NCBI GenBank assembly: GCA_965279735.1
Contig: OZ257260.1
Location: forward strand, 2,356,001-2,420,000
DNA: 64,000 nt
Direction of reading: 5' to 3'
From: CAIUGU01 sp965279735
Lineage (GTDB): Bacteria; Pseudomonadota; Gammaproteobacteria; Steroidobacterales; Steroidobacteraceae
Shown here: in pieces, positions 34,394-43,479 of the stretch
How positions within the stretch are numbered: the first letter of the stretch is position 1
How the letters are laid out: each line of letters starts with the position of its first letter
The notes under the pieces: generated by a model
Database searches by the model: none
Told to the model about the DNA's origin: nothing
The model's input: only the letters and a program-made list of their open reading frames with translations
Translations under genes and position numbers: made by a program

Positions 34394-35779
34394 TCACGTG
34401 AGTCGGTTGAGCCCGTTGAAGGCGGCCGTCCGGTATGCCTCGGCCATCGTCGGATAGTTGAAGGTGGTATTGGTGAAGTAACGGATGTTGTTGATCTCGT
34501 CGCTCGCCATTACCGTCTGGCCGATGTGGATGATTTCGGAAGCACGCCCGCCGAAGCAGTGCACGCCCAGCACCTTGAGGGTTTCGGAATGGAAGAGGAT
34601 CTTCAGCATCCCGACCTTCTCGTTCGTCATCTGTGCGCGCGCCACGCTCTTGAAGCTGGTGTGCCCCACTTCATAGGGGATCTGCTTTTCACGCAGTTCG
34701 CGCTCGGTCATGCCCACCGAGGAAATTTCCGGAATCGTGTAGATCCCGCTTGGCACGAGGTCGGGCCGATGCGGTTCCATTGTCGGGTCGAGCATATGCT
34801 CGACGGCATCGGAACCCTGCACATACGCAGCGCTCGCCAGTGCCGGCGGACCGATGACATCGCCCGCCGCGTAGATATGCGGAATCTGCGTCTGGTAATG
34901 CGCGTTGACGCTGAGCTGGCCGCGCGAATTCGGGGTCAGGCCGACTGCTTCCAGATTCATGCCGTCGGTATTGCCGGTCCGGCCGTTGGCCCACAGCAGC
35001 AGGTCCGACTTGATGCGGCGGCCGGATTCGAGTTGCAGCACCACGTCGAGCTCACGGGTCTCGAGGCCGGCGAACTTCTCGTTGTGGCGAATCACGCAAC
35101 CCTGCTCGCGCAGGTGGTAAGACAGTGCTTCGGCGATCTCGTCGTCCAGGAAGGACAGCAAGCGGTCCTGCGTGTTGACCAGCGTTACCTTGCAACCGAG
35201 ATGAATGAAGATGGACGCGTACTCGCAACCGATGACTCCCGCGCCGTAAATCGTTACGGCAAAGGGCGTTTCGGGATAGTGGAGGATCGTGTCGCTGTCG
35301 CGCACTCGCGCATGCGAAAAATCGAGTTCCGGCGGATGGTAAGGCCGTGAGCCCGTCGCGATCACGATATGGTCTGCGCTGATCTGTTCGGTTTCGCCCG
35401 ACTCGCGGATCTCGATGGTGTGATCATCGACAAACCAGGCCTGGCCGGAATAGACCGGCACGCCGTTGCGTTCGTAAAAACGGGTCCGGCTTTCGACTTG
35501 CGCGTCGATCATGCTGTTGGCGGAGGCCAGCAGCTTCGGATAGCTGATGTTGAGCGTCTGGCGCACTTCCTTGAAAAGCGGGCTGCTGCGCGCGTCATGC
35601 AGCGTCTTCACCGCTTGCCGAAGCGCCTTGCTCGGGATGGTGCCCCAGTGGGTACAGCCGCCGCCTACTTTGGCATAGCGTTCGATGACAGCGACTTTAC
35701 GGCGGTTCTTGGCAGCCATCATGGCGGCGCCTTCGCCGGCAGGGCCGCTGCCGATGACAACGAGATCGTATTTTTTCAC
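34394..35779 (-). CDS. sthA: Soluble pyridine nucleotide transhydrogenase SthA
   Basis: This flavoprotein (461 aa) exchanges reducing equivalents between NADPH and NAD. It has the FAD motif DLVVIGSGPAGEGAAMMAA, the SthA-specific active-site segment GGGCTHWGTIPSKALRQ (only one of the two redox cysteines of the lipoamide dehydrogenase family), and NAD-binding VTIYGAGVIGCEYASIFIHLG. The C-terminal dimerisation domain reads VLGVHCFGGRASEIIHIG. Assignment is firm. The neighbouring TetR regulator may control it, but no operator was identified. Confidence 0.96.
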   Translation of the reverse strand: MKKYDLVVIGSGPAGEGAAMMAAKNRRKVAVIERYAKVGGGCTHWGTIPSKALRQAVKTLHDARSSPLFKEVRQTLNISYPKLLASANSMIDAQVESRTRFYERNGVPVYSGQAWFVDDHTIEIRESGETEQISADHIVIATGSRPYHPPELDFSHARVRDSDTILHYPETPFAVTIYGAGVIGCEYASIFIHLGCKVTLVNTQDRLLSFLDDEIAEALSYHLREQGCVIRHNEKFAGLETRELDVVLQLESGRRIKSDLLLWANGRTGNTDGMNLEAVGLTPNSRGQLSVNAHYQTQIPHIYAAGDVIGPPALASAAYVQGSDAVEHMLDPTMEPHRPDLVPSGIYTIPEISSVGMTERELREKQIPYEVGHTSFKSVARAQMTNEKVGMLKILFHSETLKVLGVHCFGGRASEIIHIGQTVMASDEINNIRYFTNTTFNYPTMAEAYRTAAFNGLNRLT

Positions 35780-35842
35780 GGCGGGTATGCTATCGCATTG
35801 CAGCGGTGAGGCGAAGCCGGCGCAGCGAACCCGTGAGCCTGT

Positions 35843-36550
35843 TCAACTCTTCCGCGTCGTTTTTTTTCGATTGCGCGGGCGCACGGGGGCAACATCCGGA
35901 CGGGCAGAATCCGCCGTTTCAGGCTTGAGGCCTGCAAACTGCCAAACGAGGGCTTCCTTGAGGCTCGTGCTGAACTGCTGCTGGGTAAAGACGCCGTTCA
36001 TCCAGAAGCGCAGTGATTGCCAGTACTGTGCAAAGAGGAACCAGCTGATTTTCTCGGCGGGCAGCGCAGACGTGATGTCCCCGGCTGCCTGATGTGTCGC
36101 CACGACCTGCGCGACTACGCCACGCACTGCATTGCCGAGGCTCCCTGCCTGCTTTGCCAGCGCAGGATTGCGCGAGATCATGACTTCGCGCAGAAAATGC
36201 TTCGACACTTCGACGTCGCGGGCATGGTATTCAGCCATCGCGCTGAAAACGAAATGGATCTTTTCCAGGAATTCGGCCTTCGCAGGCACGCGCGCCGGAA
36301 TCGTCTCGACGAATTCGATGGCCTCGTGCACGAGCGCGAGGATCAGAAGATCCGTCTTGTTGGTGATGTAGCCGAACAATGTTCCTGGCGGGATGCCCGC
36401 GGCGATGGCCACTTCCTGCGTGGTGATGCCGTCGAATCCCTTGCTGCGGAGGAGCTTCCGGCCGGCCAAGGCTATGCGTTGGGCGGTCTCGGCTTTTTTC
36501 TGCTCGCGACGACCCATCACGGTCTTGGTCGCTTTGTCTCGGGATTCCAT
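35843..36550 (-). CDS. TetR/AcrR-family transcriptional regulator
   Basis: This 235-aa regulator has the HTH at residues about 15-65 (AETAQRIALAGRKLLRSKGFDGITTQEVAIAAGIPPGTLFGYITNKTDLL, read in parts). A helical ligand domain and a basic tail (RPRNRKKTTRKS) follow. The gene lies upstream of sthA on the same strand with a 63-bp gap. Target genes and ligand are unknown. Confidence 0.88.
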   Translation of the reverse strand: MESRDKATKTVMGRREQKKAETAQRIALAGRKLLRSKGFDGITTQEVAIAAGIPPGTLFGYITNKTDLLILALVHEAIEFVETIPARVPAKAEFLEKIHFVFSAMAEYHARDVEVSKHFLREVMISRNPALAKQAGSLGNAVRGVVAQVVATHQAAGDITSALPAEKISWFLFAQYWQSLRFWMNGVFTQQQFSTSLKEALVWQFAGLKPETADSARPDVAPVRPRNRKKTTRKS

Positions 36551-36744
36551 GTTCTACCGGCTGAATTGCGTGCGTTTGCACATGAAGAAGAGGCACGCGA
36601 CGGTACCCAACTGGTGGGGGGTTATCAACCTGATCTCAAGCCCCGTTTCGGTGCGTGACCTCCCCGAAATCCAAGCATACTTGATATTGTCGACAGGCTG
36701 CTTGCAGTGGGAGTAACGCGACGCTGCAAACCGGACCGCGAAAA

Positions 36745-36881
36745 ACAAGAAAGCCCGAAACAGCGGTTGAGACCGTTTCGGGCTTTCCGCCGCGACACTC
36801 TTTGGTAAGGATCGACAGCGTGAGTTGATCATTGCACACGCGCATCGCGCGAGACATCCTCCTTCGCCCCGGCTGATTGTA
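36745..36881 (-). ncRNA. Candidate small RNA or leader-peptide transcript
   Basis: The minus strand has a TACAAT -10-like hexamer (36881-36876), a GAAGGAGG at about 36866-36859, and the 13-bp terminator at 36787-36749, giving a transcript of about 120 bases. A short frame starts MSRAMRVCNDQLTLSILTKE and runs into the hairpin. No good -35 was found. It could be an sRNA, a small-protein mRNA or an attenuator for the TetR gene downstream. The remaining part of 36551-36744 shows nothing. Confidence 0.35.
36749..36787 (-). terminator. Strong intrinsic terminator of an unassigned minus-strand transcript
   Basis: Perfect 13-bp arms (36775-36787 and 36749-36761) surround a 13-base loop and are followed on the minus strand by TTGTTTTT. 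No annotated gene ends just upstream of it. Confidence 0.75.
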
Positions 36882-36897
36882 GGCCGATCCCTACGGA

Positions 36898-36939
36898 CCG
36901 GTTTCAGTGGGCCGGTCTCAGTGGGCCAGTTTCAGTGGG
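36898..36939. repeat. Tandem repeat, 3 x 14 bp
   Basis: Three copies of CCRGTYTCAGTGGG stand head to tail with one or two differences. The last copy contains the stop codon and end of the zinc-ribbon gene at 36932. Confidence 0.85.
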
Positions 36940-37135
36940 CAAGTCCCGCGATGATCTTCGGGAGCTGCACATACATGTACATCACTGCGGCGAGGGCAAC
37001 AAAATACAGAACCAGTTTGCCAACGATGCTTTCCCGCTTCACGGGTCGACGGCGGCCACAGGCGGGACACCACAGATCGCCGCTGCGCAATGCGTTACCG
37101 CAGCCAAGGCAATCGGTTATCAAGCGTCTCGCCAT
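36932..37135 (-). CDS. Zinc-ribbon membrane protein, 67 aa
   Basis: This small protein starts at the ATG at 37135, with GAAGG upstream. Its N-terminal zinc ribbon has two pairs, CLGC and CPAC (TDCLGCGNALRSGDLWCPAC). A basic patch RRRPVKRES and one membrane helix (GKLVLYFVALAAVMYMYVQL) follow. The zinc ribbon would face the cytoplasm. The family is unknown. The longer frame to 37384 overlaps the divergent cytochrome gene and is not used. Confidence 0.65.
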   Translation of the reverse strand: MARRLITDCLGCGNALRSGDLWCPACGRRRPVKRESIVGKLVLYFVALAAVMYMYVQLPKIIAGLAH

Positions 37136-37225
37136 TGATTTCGCCTTCTGCAAAACTGGCTTCGAGAATAACCTGCCGGCTACCTGCGTGGCAGACCCCC
37201 TTGCCACAGACAGCACGGCCGCTTG

Positions 37226-37240
37226 CCTTATATGATAAGG
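37226..37240. promoter_or_regulatory. Inverted repeat upstream of cytochrome c gene
   Basis: CCTTAT-ATG-ATAAGG is a perfect 6-bp dyad 47 bp before the cytochrome c start. It could be a regulator site; no promoter hexamers are certain. The rest of 37136-37286 holds nothing else. Confidence 0.3.
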
Positions 37241-37286
37241 AAGGATCGCACCTGAACAGCCGAAGATGCCCTGGTAACGAAGAATC

Positions 37287-37718
37287 ATGAAAAAAGCGTC
37301 CTGCATGGGATTGGCGATCACAGGCGCGATGATTGCGGTTGGTGCGCTGGCGCAGGGCGCAGCATCTTCCGTGTGGGACGGCATCTACACGGAAGAGCAG
37401 GCTGCGCGTGGAGCCGAACTGTATGGCACGACCTGCGCCCTCTGCCACGGCGCGGGTTTGGGCGGTGTGGAATCTGCTCCACCCCTCGCCGGCGATCTGT
37501 TCAGTGCGAACTGGAGCGGCACGACGATCGCCGACCTGGCCGAACGCATTCGCATCTCCATGCCGGTTGACAAGCCGGGGAGCCTGTCACGACCCCAACT
37601 GACGGATGTCGTGGCCTTCATCCTGAAAGCCAACCACTTCCCGGCGGGAACCACTCCCCTCAATCCTCAAACCGTGACTGCGGTTCCCATCAAGATCCTG
37701 GCCACCAAACCGGAGTGA
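37287..37718 (+). CDS. Exported c-type cytochrome (single heme)
   Basis: This 143-aa protein has a signal peptide (GLAITGAMIAVGALAQG) and one heme motif CALCH (about residue 49). A typical class I fold follows: ARGAELYGTTCALCHGAGL, PPLAGDLF, then a probable axial Met in RISMPVDKPGSLS and the C-terminal helix LTDVVAFILKAN. It is a periplasmic electron carrier resembling small cytochromes of dehydrogenase partners. No dehydrogenase is adjacent. Confidence 0.9.
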   Translation: MKKASCMGLAITGAMIAVGALAQGAASSVWDGIYTEEQAARGAELYGTTCALCHGAGLGGVESAPPLAGDLFSANWSGTTIADLAERIRISMPVDKPGSLSRPQLTDVVAFILKANHFPAGTTPLNPQTVTAVPIKILATKPE

Positions 37719-37732
37719 CTCGGGATCACTCC
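37712..37732. terminator. Hairpin spanning both stop codons of convergent genes
   Basis: GGAGTGA (37712-37718) and TCACTCC (37726-37732) form a 7-bp stem with a 7-base loop. It contains the cytochrome stop on one arm and the efflux-channel stop on the other. There is no U tract, so termination is uncertain. Confidence 0.35.
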
Positions 37733-39144
37733 GTTGCCGGCACTCCGCCACCGAGTGCGAGCGCCAGGTCCACAGTATTGACGAGCGCATCGCGCTGCGC
37801 GCCTACCAGTGCAATCTGCGACTGGAAGAGGTTCCTGCGCACATCGAGCAGATCGAGATACGCGATCTCGCCCTGCGAGTAGCTGAGCTCAGACAGTTCA
37901 GCAGCACGGGCAAGCGCGTTCACCTGATCCGTCGTCGTCTGGCTGATGCCACTCAGGAGTTCCTGGCCACGGAGCGCATCGAGCACATCGCGAAAGGCGT
38001 TCTGCACCGTGCGGGAATATTCCGCCTGGCGCTGCATGCGGATGGCTTCATTGCGATCGACGTTCGCGCGCAAGCGACCGCCCTGGAACAACGGCTGCAG
38101 GATGCCGCCCGCCAGCGACCAGGCTTCCGCCGGATCAGTGAACAGATCGGAAAGCTCAGGACTCGCCCAGCCAAACGCACCTGTCAGGTTGATGCTCGGG
38201 TACAGCGCGGCACGGGCAGCACCAATGTCGGCTGCCGCAGCAACCAGCGAAGCATCGGCCGAACGAACATCGGGACGACGCTCAAGCACTGACGACGGCA
38301 CACCGGCCGGCAGGGTCGGCGCTGCAGGAAGATCGATCCCTTCGGTTGCAATGGTTTCGCTGACGAGCGCCTGTGGCGAGCGACCGAGCAATACACCCAG
38401 TGCGTGCGTACGCTGCGCGACCTCAAGCTGGAACTGCTGCAAGGCGATGCGGGATGAAGCCGCTTCTGCCTCGGTGCGACGGAAAGTACTTTCATCGCTT
38501 TCGCCTGCACCGAAGCGGATCTTTTCGATGCCGACAGATTCATCACGAGCCGCCAGTGTTTCCTGGGCACGCTGCAACTGCTCCGCCGCTGCCAGCAGCG
38601 AGTAGTAGCTCCGTGCTACATCGCCCGTGAGACTGAGCCTTACGGCATCGCGATCGAACTCGGAGGCAAGCAGACGCGCCCTCGCACCTTGGGCGGCACG
38701 CAGATAGCGACCCCACAGATCAATCTCATACCCGACCGTTCCCTGCACGGTATAGGTCGTTGCCGGAGTTCCGGCACCCGGGAACGGACTGGTCAGGGAA
38801 CTCTGCTGAGCGCGAGTGGCATTGCCCTCGACATTCACGGTCGGCCAGCGATCCGCGGAAGTGGCACCGAGAATTGCGCGTGACTCAAGGACTCGCGCCG
38901 CCGCAATCGCGACATCGGCATTGTGTGCGAGCGCCTCGTCCATCAATTGATCGAGCTTCGGGTCCGCAAATACCTTCCACCATGTATCCGGCAATTCGGT
39001 CGTCGCAGCCGACTTTGCAGGCAGGGATTCCGGAAGCGGCAATTCGGGCCGAGCAACATCCACGTGCGAGACGATGCAGCCGCTCAGCAGCATTGATGCG
39101 GCCAATGAAGCGCCCAGCAGGCGGGAAATGCTTGGCTCAAACAT
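37726..39144 (-). CDS. RND efflux outer-membrane channel lipoprotein (NodT/OprM family)
   Basis: This 472-aa TolC-like channel has the lipobox LLSGC after SRLLGASLAASM and two OEP domains: TWWKVFADPKLDQLMDEAL, AAARVLESRAILGATSADRWP, and the second half ERRPDVRSADASLVAAAADIG. I chose the ATG at 39144, preceded by GGAGG. The start overlaps the pump gene's end by 8 bp. It is the last gene of the tetR-MFP-RND-OMF operon and completes a tripartite drug efflux system. Confidence 0.93.
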   Translation of the reverse strand: MFEPSISRLLGASLAASMLLSGCIVSHVDVARPELPLPESLPAKSAATTELPDTWWKVFADPKLDQLMDEALAHNADVAIAAARVLESRAILGATSADRWPTVNVEGNATRAQQSSLTSPFPGAGTPATTYTVQGTVGYEIDLWGRYLRAAQGARARLLASEFDRDAVRLSLTGDVARSYYSLLAAAEQLQRAQETLAARDESVGIEKIRFGAGESDESTFRRTEAEAASSRIALQQFQLEVAQRTHALGVLLGRSPQALVSETIATEGIDLPAAPTLPAGVPSSVLERRPDVRSADASLVAAAADIGAARAALYPSINLTGAFGWASPELSDLFTDPAEAWSLAGGILQPLFQGGRLRANVDRNEAIRMQRQAEYSRTVQNAFRDVLDALRGQELLSGISQTTTDQVNALARAAELSELSYSQGEIAYLDLLDVRRNLFQSQIALVGAQRDALVNTVDLALALGGGVPATE

Positions 39145-42100
39145 GGGGCACCTCCGCGACATCGCCCGATTCGCTGGCTTGCGCAGGTTTCTTTTCCTTG
39201 CGGTCGCCCCAGGACGCGATCCAGCGGAAGAACAAGGGAATGAACAGCGTCGCCACGAACGTCGCGACGAGCATGCCGCCGATGACGCCTGTCCCGATCG
39301 AATGGCGGCTGGCTGCACCGGCGCCGGTGCTGATCGCGAGCGGGAACACACCGAGGATGAACGCGAGCGAGGTCATGATGATGGGCCGGAACCGCAGACG
39401 TGCGGCTTCAATCGCCGCATCGGCATAGGACATGCCTTCCGCGTGCTTCATCATCGCGAACTCGACGATCAGGATCGCGTTCTTGGCAGCGAGACCGATC
39501 AGCGTCACGAGACCGATCTGGAAGTAGATGTCGTTCTGCAGGCCCCGCAATGCCACAGCGGCCACCGCTCCGAACACCGCGAAGGGCACCGCCAGAATCA
39601 CCGCTAGCGGCAACGTCCAGCGCTCGTACTGCGCAGCCAGGATCAGGAACACCATGAGGACGGCGAGCAGAAAGACGCCCGTCGTCGAATCGCCCGCAAG
39701 CTTCTCCTGGTACGAAGCACCCGACCACGCGAGCACATAGCCCGCTGGCAGGGTTTGAGCTGCGATTTCCTCCATGACCGCGAGAGCCTGCCCCGAGCTG
39801 TACCCCGAGCCCGGATTGCCGAGCACCTTGGCCGAGGGGAACACGTTGAAGCGCTCGAGGATTTCAGGACCTGTGTCTTCATGGATCGTTGCCACCGCAG
39901 TCAACGGCACGAGGTTGCCATTGCCGGCGCGCAGGTAAACGTCGCGGATATCCTGCGCGTGCGAGCGGTACTCTGCCTCGGATTGCAGGAACACACGGAA
40001 CACGCGCCCCGACTTGTTGAAGTCGTTGACGTAGAGAGCGCCGAACGTGCTTTCGAGTGTATCGAATACCTCGGTGATCGGAATTCCGAGGCTCTTTGCC
40101 TTCTCGCGATCGAGCTCGACGCGCATCTGTGGAACGTTGGCGCTGAATGTCGTCGCGACACCGGCGAGTTCCTTGCGTTGGGCTGCAGCGTCCAGCAACT
40201 TCTGCGTGGCCGCGGCCAATGCCTTGGTGTCGCTGTTGGTTCGCGCCTGCACATACCCTTCGAAGCCGCCCGTTTCGCTCAAACCCTGGATTGGCGGCGG
40301 CTCGAACGCGAGCACGAATGCATCCTTGATCGTCGTGGCGAAGCCGAAAATTCCGCCGACGACAGCCTCGGGAGAGGATTCGGGTTTCTTCCGTTCATCC
40401 CAGTTCGTCAAGGGCATCCAGATGACGCCCGCGTTGGTCTTTAGCGCAAACGTCAGCAGGTCCAGGCCGGCGAAGCCCAGCGAATCGGCTACCGCCGGCT
40501 GCGTCTGCGCATAGGCCTCGATCTGGTCGACGACTTTCGAGGTACGCGAAAGCGAAGCGGCATCCGGCAGCATCGCAAGGGCCAGGATGTAACCCTGGTC
40601 TTCTTTCGGGGCCAGCGTGCTCGGCACCAGCCGGAAGAGACCGGCAGTCGCGACCAGCAGTACGCCGAACAGCACGAGTGCGAGGACGCCGTGACGGAGC
40701 AGATAGCTCACGCCCTGCGTGTAGCGGCCCGTGACGCGTGCAAACCAGTCGTTGAATTTCTTGAGGATGCCGTGATCGGACGCATGTTCCGGACGCAGCA
40801 AGGCAGCGCACAGCGCAGGCGTCAGGGTCAATGCCACGAAACCCGAGATCACGACGGACACCGCAATGGTCACGGCGAACTGGCGGTACATCTCGCCCAC
40901 CAGGCCACCGAGGAAGGCGACCGGCAGGAAGACAGCGCACAGCACCAGCACGATGGCGATCACCGGCCCGGTGACTTCCTTCATCGCCTTCTCTGTCGCG
41001 GCAGCAGGCGACAGGTTCTCGCTACCCATGATGCGCTCGACGTTTTCCAGCACCACGATCGCGTCGTCCACGACGATACCGATCGCCAGCACCATGCCGA
41101 ACAGCGTCAACGAGTTGATGGAGAACCCGAGCAGATACATCACCGCGAGTGCACCGATCAGCGAAACCGGCACGGCCAGCATCGGAATCAACGTCGCCCG
41201 CCAGTTCTGCAGGAACAGGAACACGACCGCGAACACGAGCAGCATCGCCTCGCCCAGCGTCTTCAGCACTTCGTCGATCGACACCCGGATGTAGGTCGTG
41301 GTGTCGTACGGAATCCGCACGGCAACCCCTTCAGGAAAGGATTTGGACAGCTCCGCCAGACGGTCCTCGACTGCCTGCCCCACATCCAGCGCGTTGGCAC
41401 CGGATTGCAGGAAGATGGCGATGGGGATGCCCTCCTTGCCATTCAGCTTGGAGATGAAGTCGTAGTCACGCGACCCCAGCTCGACTCGGGCCACATCCTT
41501 GAGGCGCACGACTGCGCCGGATTCCGTCGTCCTGATCACAATCTCGGCGAATTGCTCAGGCTCCGAGAAACGGCCCTGGGCGGTGACTGCAAAGGTGAAA
41601 TCCACGCCATTGTCGGTCGGTTCCTGGCCAACGCGTCCCGCCGCAAACTGCGAGTTTTGCTCACGGATGGCAGCGGCGACATCGGCAGTGGTAAGACCGA
41701 GCTGTGCCAGCTTGTCCGGCTTCAGCCAGATTCGCATCGCGTAGTCCTTCGCACCGAACATCTGCACGTTGCCGACGCCCGGGATACGCTTCAACTCATC
41801 GAGGATGTTGAGCAGCGTGTAGTTACTGAGAAACAGCGAGTCATAGCGCTGGTCCGGTGACTCCACAGTCACTAGCTGGAGAATCGAGGTCGATGCCTTG
41901 ACGACGGTGACCCCCTGGCGACGGACTTCCTCGGGCAGCAACGGCAACGCTGCCTGCACGCGGTTGTTGACGTTGATCGCCGCGATATCGGGATCCGTGC
42001 CTACCGCAAAGGTGACGGTGATCGACAGCGCGCCGCTGCCGGAGCTCGACGAGGTCATGTACAACATGCTCTCGACACCGTTGATCTGCTGTTCGATCGG

Positions 42101-42292
42101 CACGGCAACGCTGCTGGCGACGGTCTCGGCCGTTGCGCCCGGATAGAACGCGGACACCGAGACGGTCGGCGGGAGGATTTCAGGATACTGCGCGATCGGC
42201 AGGCTGCGCAGGCTGGCGAGACCAGCGATCACAATGAACGCAGACAGTACGCCGGCGAGGATCGGCCGCTTGATGAAAATGCCGGAAATCAT
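39137..42292 (-). CDS. RND multidrug efflux transporter (AcrB/MexB-like)
   Basis: This is a 1051-aa inner-membrane proton antiporter of the HAE1 family. It has the N-terminal FIKRPILAGVLSAFIVIAGL helix, and porter and docking domains such as FYPGATAETVASSVAVPIE. The fourth helix carries the proton-relay aspartates in GIVVDDAIVVLENVER. A second repeat ends with the final helices. The length matches AcrB. Its start overlaps the adaptor gene by 4 bp. Substrates are probably hydrophobic toxins, solvents or drugs. Confidence 0.96.
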   Translation of the reverse strand: MISGIFIKRPILAGVLSAFIVIAGLASLRSLPIAQYPEILPPTVSVSAFYPGATAETVASSVAVPIEQQINGVESMLYMTSSSSGSGALSITVTFAVGTDPDIAAINVNNRVQAALPLLPEEVRRQGVTVVKASTSILQLVTVESPDQRYDSLFLSNYTLLNILDELKRIPGVGNVQMFGAKDYAMRIWLKPDKLAQLGLTTADVAAAIREQNSQFAAGRVGQEPTDNGVDFTFAVTAQGRFSEPEQFAEIVIRTTESGAVVRLKDVARVELGSRDYDFISKLNGKEGIPIAIFLQSGANALDVGQAVEDRLAELSKSFPEGVAVRIPYDTTTYIRVSIDEVLKTLGEAMLLVFAVVFLFLQNWRATLIPMLAVPVSLIGALAVMYLLGFSINSLTLFGMVLAIGIVVDDAIVVLENVERIMGSENLSPAAATEKAMKEVTGPVIAIVLVLCAVFLPVAFLGGLVGEMYRQFAVTIAVSVVISGFVALTLTPALCAALLRPEHASDHGILKKFNDWFARVTGRYTQGVSYLLRHGVLALVLFGVLLVATAGLFRLVPSTLAPKEDQGYILALAMLPDAASLSRTSKVVDQIEAYAQTQPAVADSLGFAGLDLLTFALKTNAGVIWMPLTNWDERKKPESSPEAVVGGIFGFATTIKDAFVLAFEPPPIQGLSETGGFEGYVQARTNSDTKALAAATQKLLDAAAQRKELAGVATTFSANVPQMRVELDREKAKSLGIPITEVFDTLESTFGALYVNDFNKSGRVFRVFLQSEAEYRSHAQDIRDVYLRAGNGNLVPLTAVATIHEDTGPEILERFNVFPSAKVLGNPGSGYSSGQALAVMEEIAAQTLPAGYVLAWSGASYQEKLAGDSTTGVFLLAVLMVFLILAAQYERWTLPLAVILAVPFAVFGAVAAVALRGLQNDIYFQIGLVTLIGLAAKNAILIVEFAMMKHAEGMSYADAAIEAARLRFRPIIMTSLAFILGVFPLAISTGAGAASRHSIGTGVIGGMLVATFVATLFIPLFFRWIASWGDRKEKKPAQASESGDVAEVPHV

Positions 42293-43470
42293 GCTGCATC
42301 CTTCGGCGCTTCCGGCTCGACCGCAGCGTCACGCGAAATCGGCGTCGGAGGTACTGCAGTAACAGCCACACCCGGACCGACTTTCATCACGCCTTCGACG
42401 ATGAAACGCTCACCCGCTGCAAGGCCCTGGGTGATGATGACCTGTTCCTTCTCGCCGCGGCCCATCTGCACGGGCCGGAAAGTAGCGGCTTCATTCGCGT
42501 CAATGACCCAGACGAACGAACCCTGCGGGCTCATCATCACGGCCTTGCGCGGAATGGCTACCACGTCGGCAAGCTGGATACCGTCCACGCGGACGCGAAC
42601 GAACTGGCCAGGCACGAGTGACAGTTGCTTGTTCGGCAACACTGCCCTCGCAACCGCCGTACCCGACGTCGCTTCCACCGCGTTGTCGATGAATGTCACC
42701 GCTGCAGTCTCAGGATGCTCTCCGTTGGCGAGGAGCAGCGTCGCGCGCAATTCCTTGCGTGCTTCCGGATCGAGGAGCCGCGAACGCAGCAGGGCTGCTT
42801 CTTCATCAGGAACGGAAAATTCGATGTACAGCGGATCCGTCTGCACGATGCGCGTCAGCAGGCTTGAATCGCTGTTCGTTTCGACGAGACTGCCTTCCGA
42901 CCGGATTTCCCGACTGGTAAGTCCCGAGATCGGAGCGCGTACTTCGGTGTAGCCGAGATTCAGTTCTGCGGTCTTGAGGCCTGCTTCTGCAGCAGCCACG
43001 CGTGCTGTTGCAACTTCATATGCGGATACGGCTTCATCGCGCTGCCGCTGGCTGATGGCGTTCTTGTCATAAAGCGGGACGAGCCGGTCGCGGTTGCGCT
43101 TCGCTTCATCGAAGCTCGCACGCTGCACGCCGAGTTCACCACGGGCCTGCGCCACTGCTGCGCGATAAGGCTCCGGATCGATCTGGAACAGCACATCGCC
43201 CTTCTTGACGGCACTCCCTTCAACGTAGCGGCGCTCCAGCAGGATGCCCCCGACGCGCGCGCGCACTTCCACTTCACGCGAACCGACTGCACGCGCGGTG
43301 TAGGTGAGCTGCAACGGCAGCGCTGCAGAAGTCGCCGTTTCAACCGCGACTTCCGGCTTGGGCATCTGGCCTCCAGGCTGGGCATTGCCGCCGCATCCGG
43401 CGATCACTGCCAGGACTGCAGCGAGAGCGAGGCCGGGGGCACGAGAAGCAAGACGGGTGTAGTCAGACAT
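42289..43470 (-). CDS. RND efflux periplasmic adaptor (AcrA/MexA-like lipoprotein)
   Basis: This 393-aa membrane-fusion protein has a signal with lipobox VIAGC (LALAAVLAVIAGCGG). The lipoyl-hairpin-barrel order is VEVRARVGGILLERRYVEGSAVKKGDVLFQID, then helices with ARGELGVQRASFDEAKRNRDRL, then the second lipoyl half GLTSREIRSEGSLVETN. It links the RND pump to the outer channel. It lies 9 bp after the tetR gene. Confidence 0.95.
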   Translation of the reverse strand: MSDYTRLASRAPGLALAAVLAVIAGCGGNAQPGGQMPKPEVAVETATSAALPLQLTYTARAVGSREVEVRARVGGILLERRYVEGSAVKKGDVLFQIDPEPYRAAVAQARGELGVQRASFDEAKRNRDRLVPLYDKNAISQRQRDEAVSAYEVATARVAAAEAGLKTAELNLGYTEVRAPISGLTSREIRSEGSLVETNSDSSLLTRIVQTDPLYIEFSVPDEEAALLRSRLLDPEARKELRATLLLANGEHPETAAVTFIDNAVEATSGTAVARAVLPNKQLSLVPGQFVRVRVDGIQLADVVAIPRKAVMMSPQGSFVWVIDANEAATFRPVQMGRGEKEQVIITQGLAAGERFIVEGVMKVGPGVAVTAVPPTPISRDAAVEPEAPKDAA

Positions 43471-43479
43471 GGGAATACC

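Noticed and set aside
34394..35779. Dihydrolipoamide dehydrogenase instead of SthA
   Set aside because: The active-site segment CTHWGTIPSKAL lacks the second redox Cys, which is the SthA form, and no 2-oxoacid dehydrogenase genes are near.
40691..41860. 389-aa open frame antisense to the RND pump
   Set aside because: Repetitive Gln/His/Arg-rich shadow translation; the pump gene is full length and intact on the other strand.
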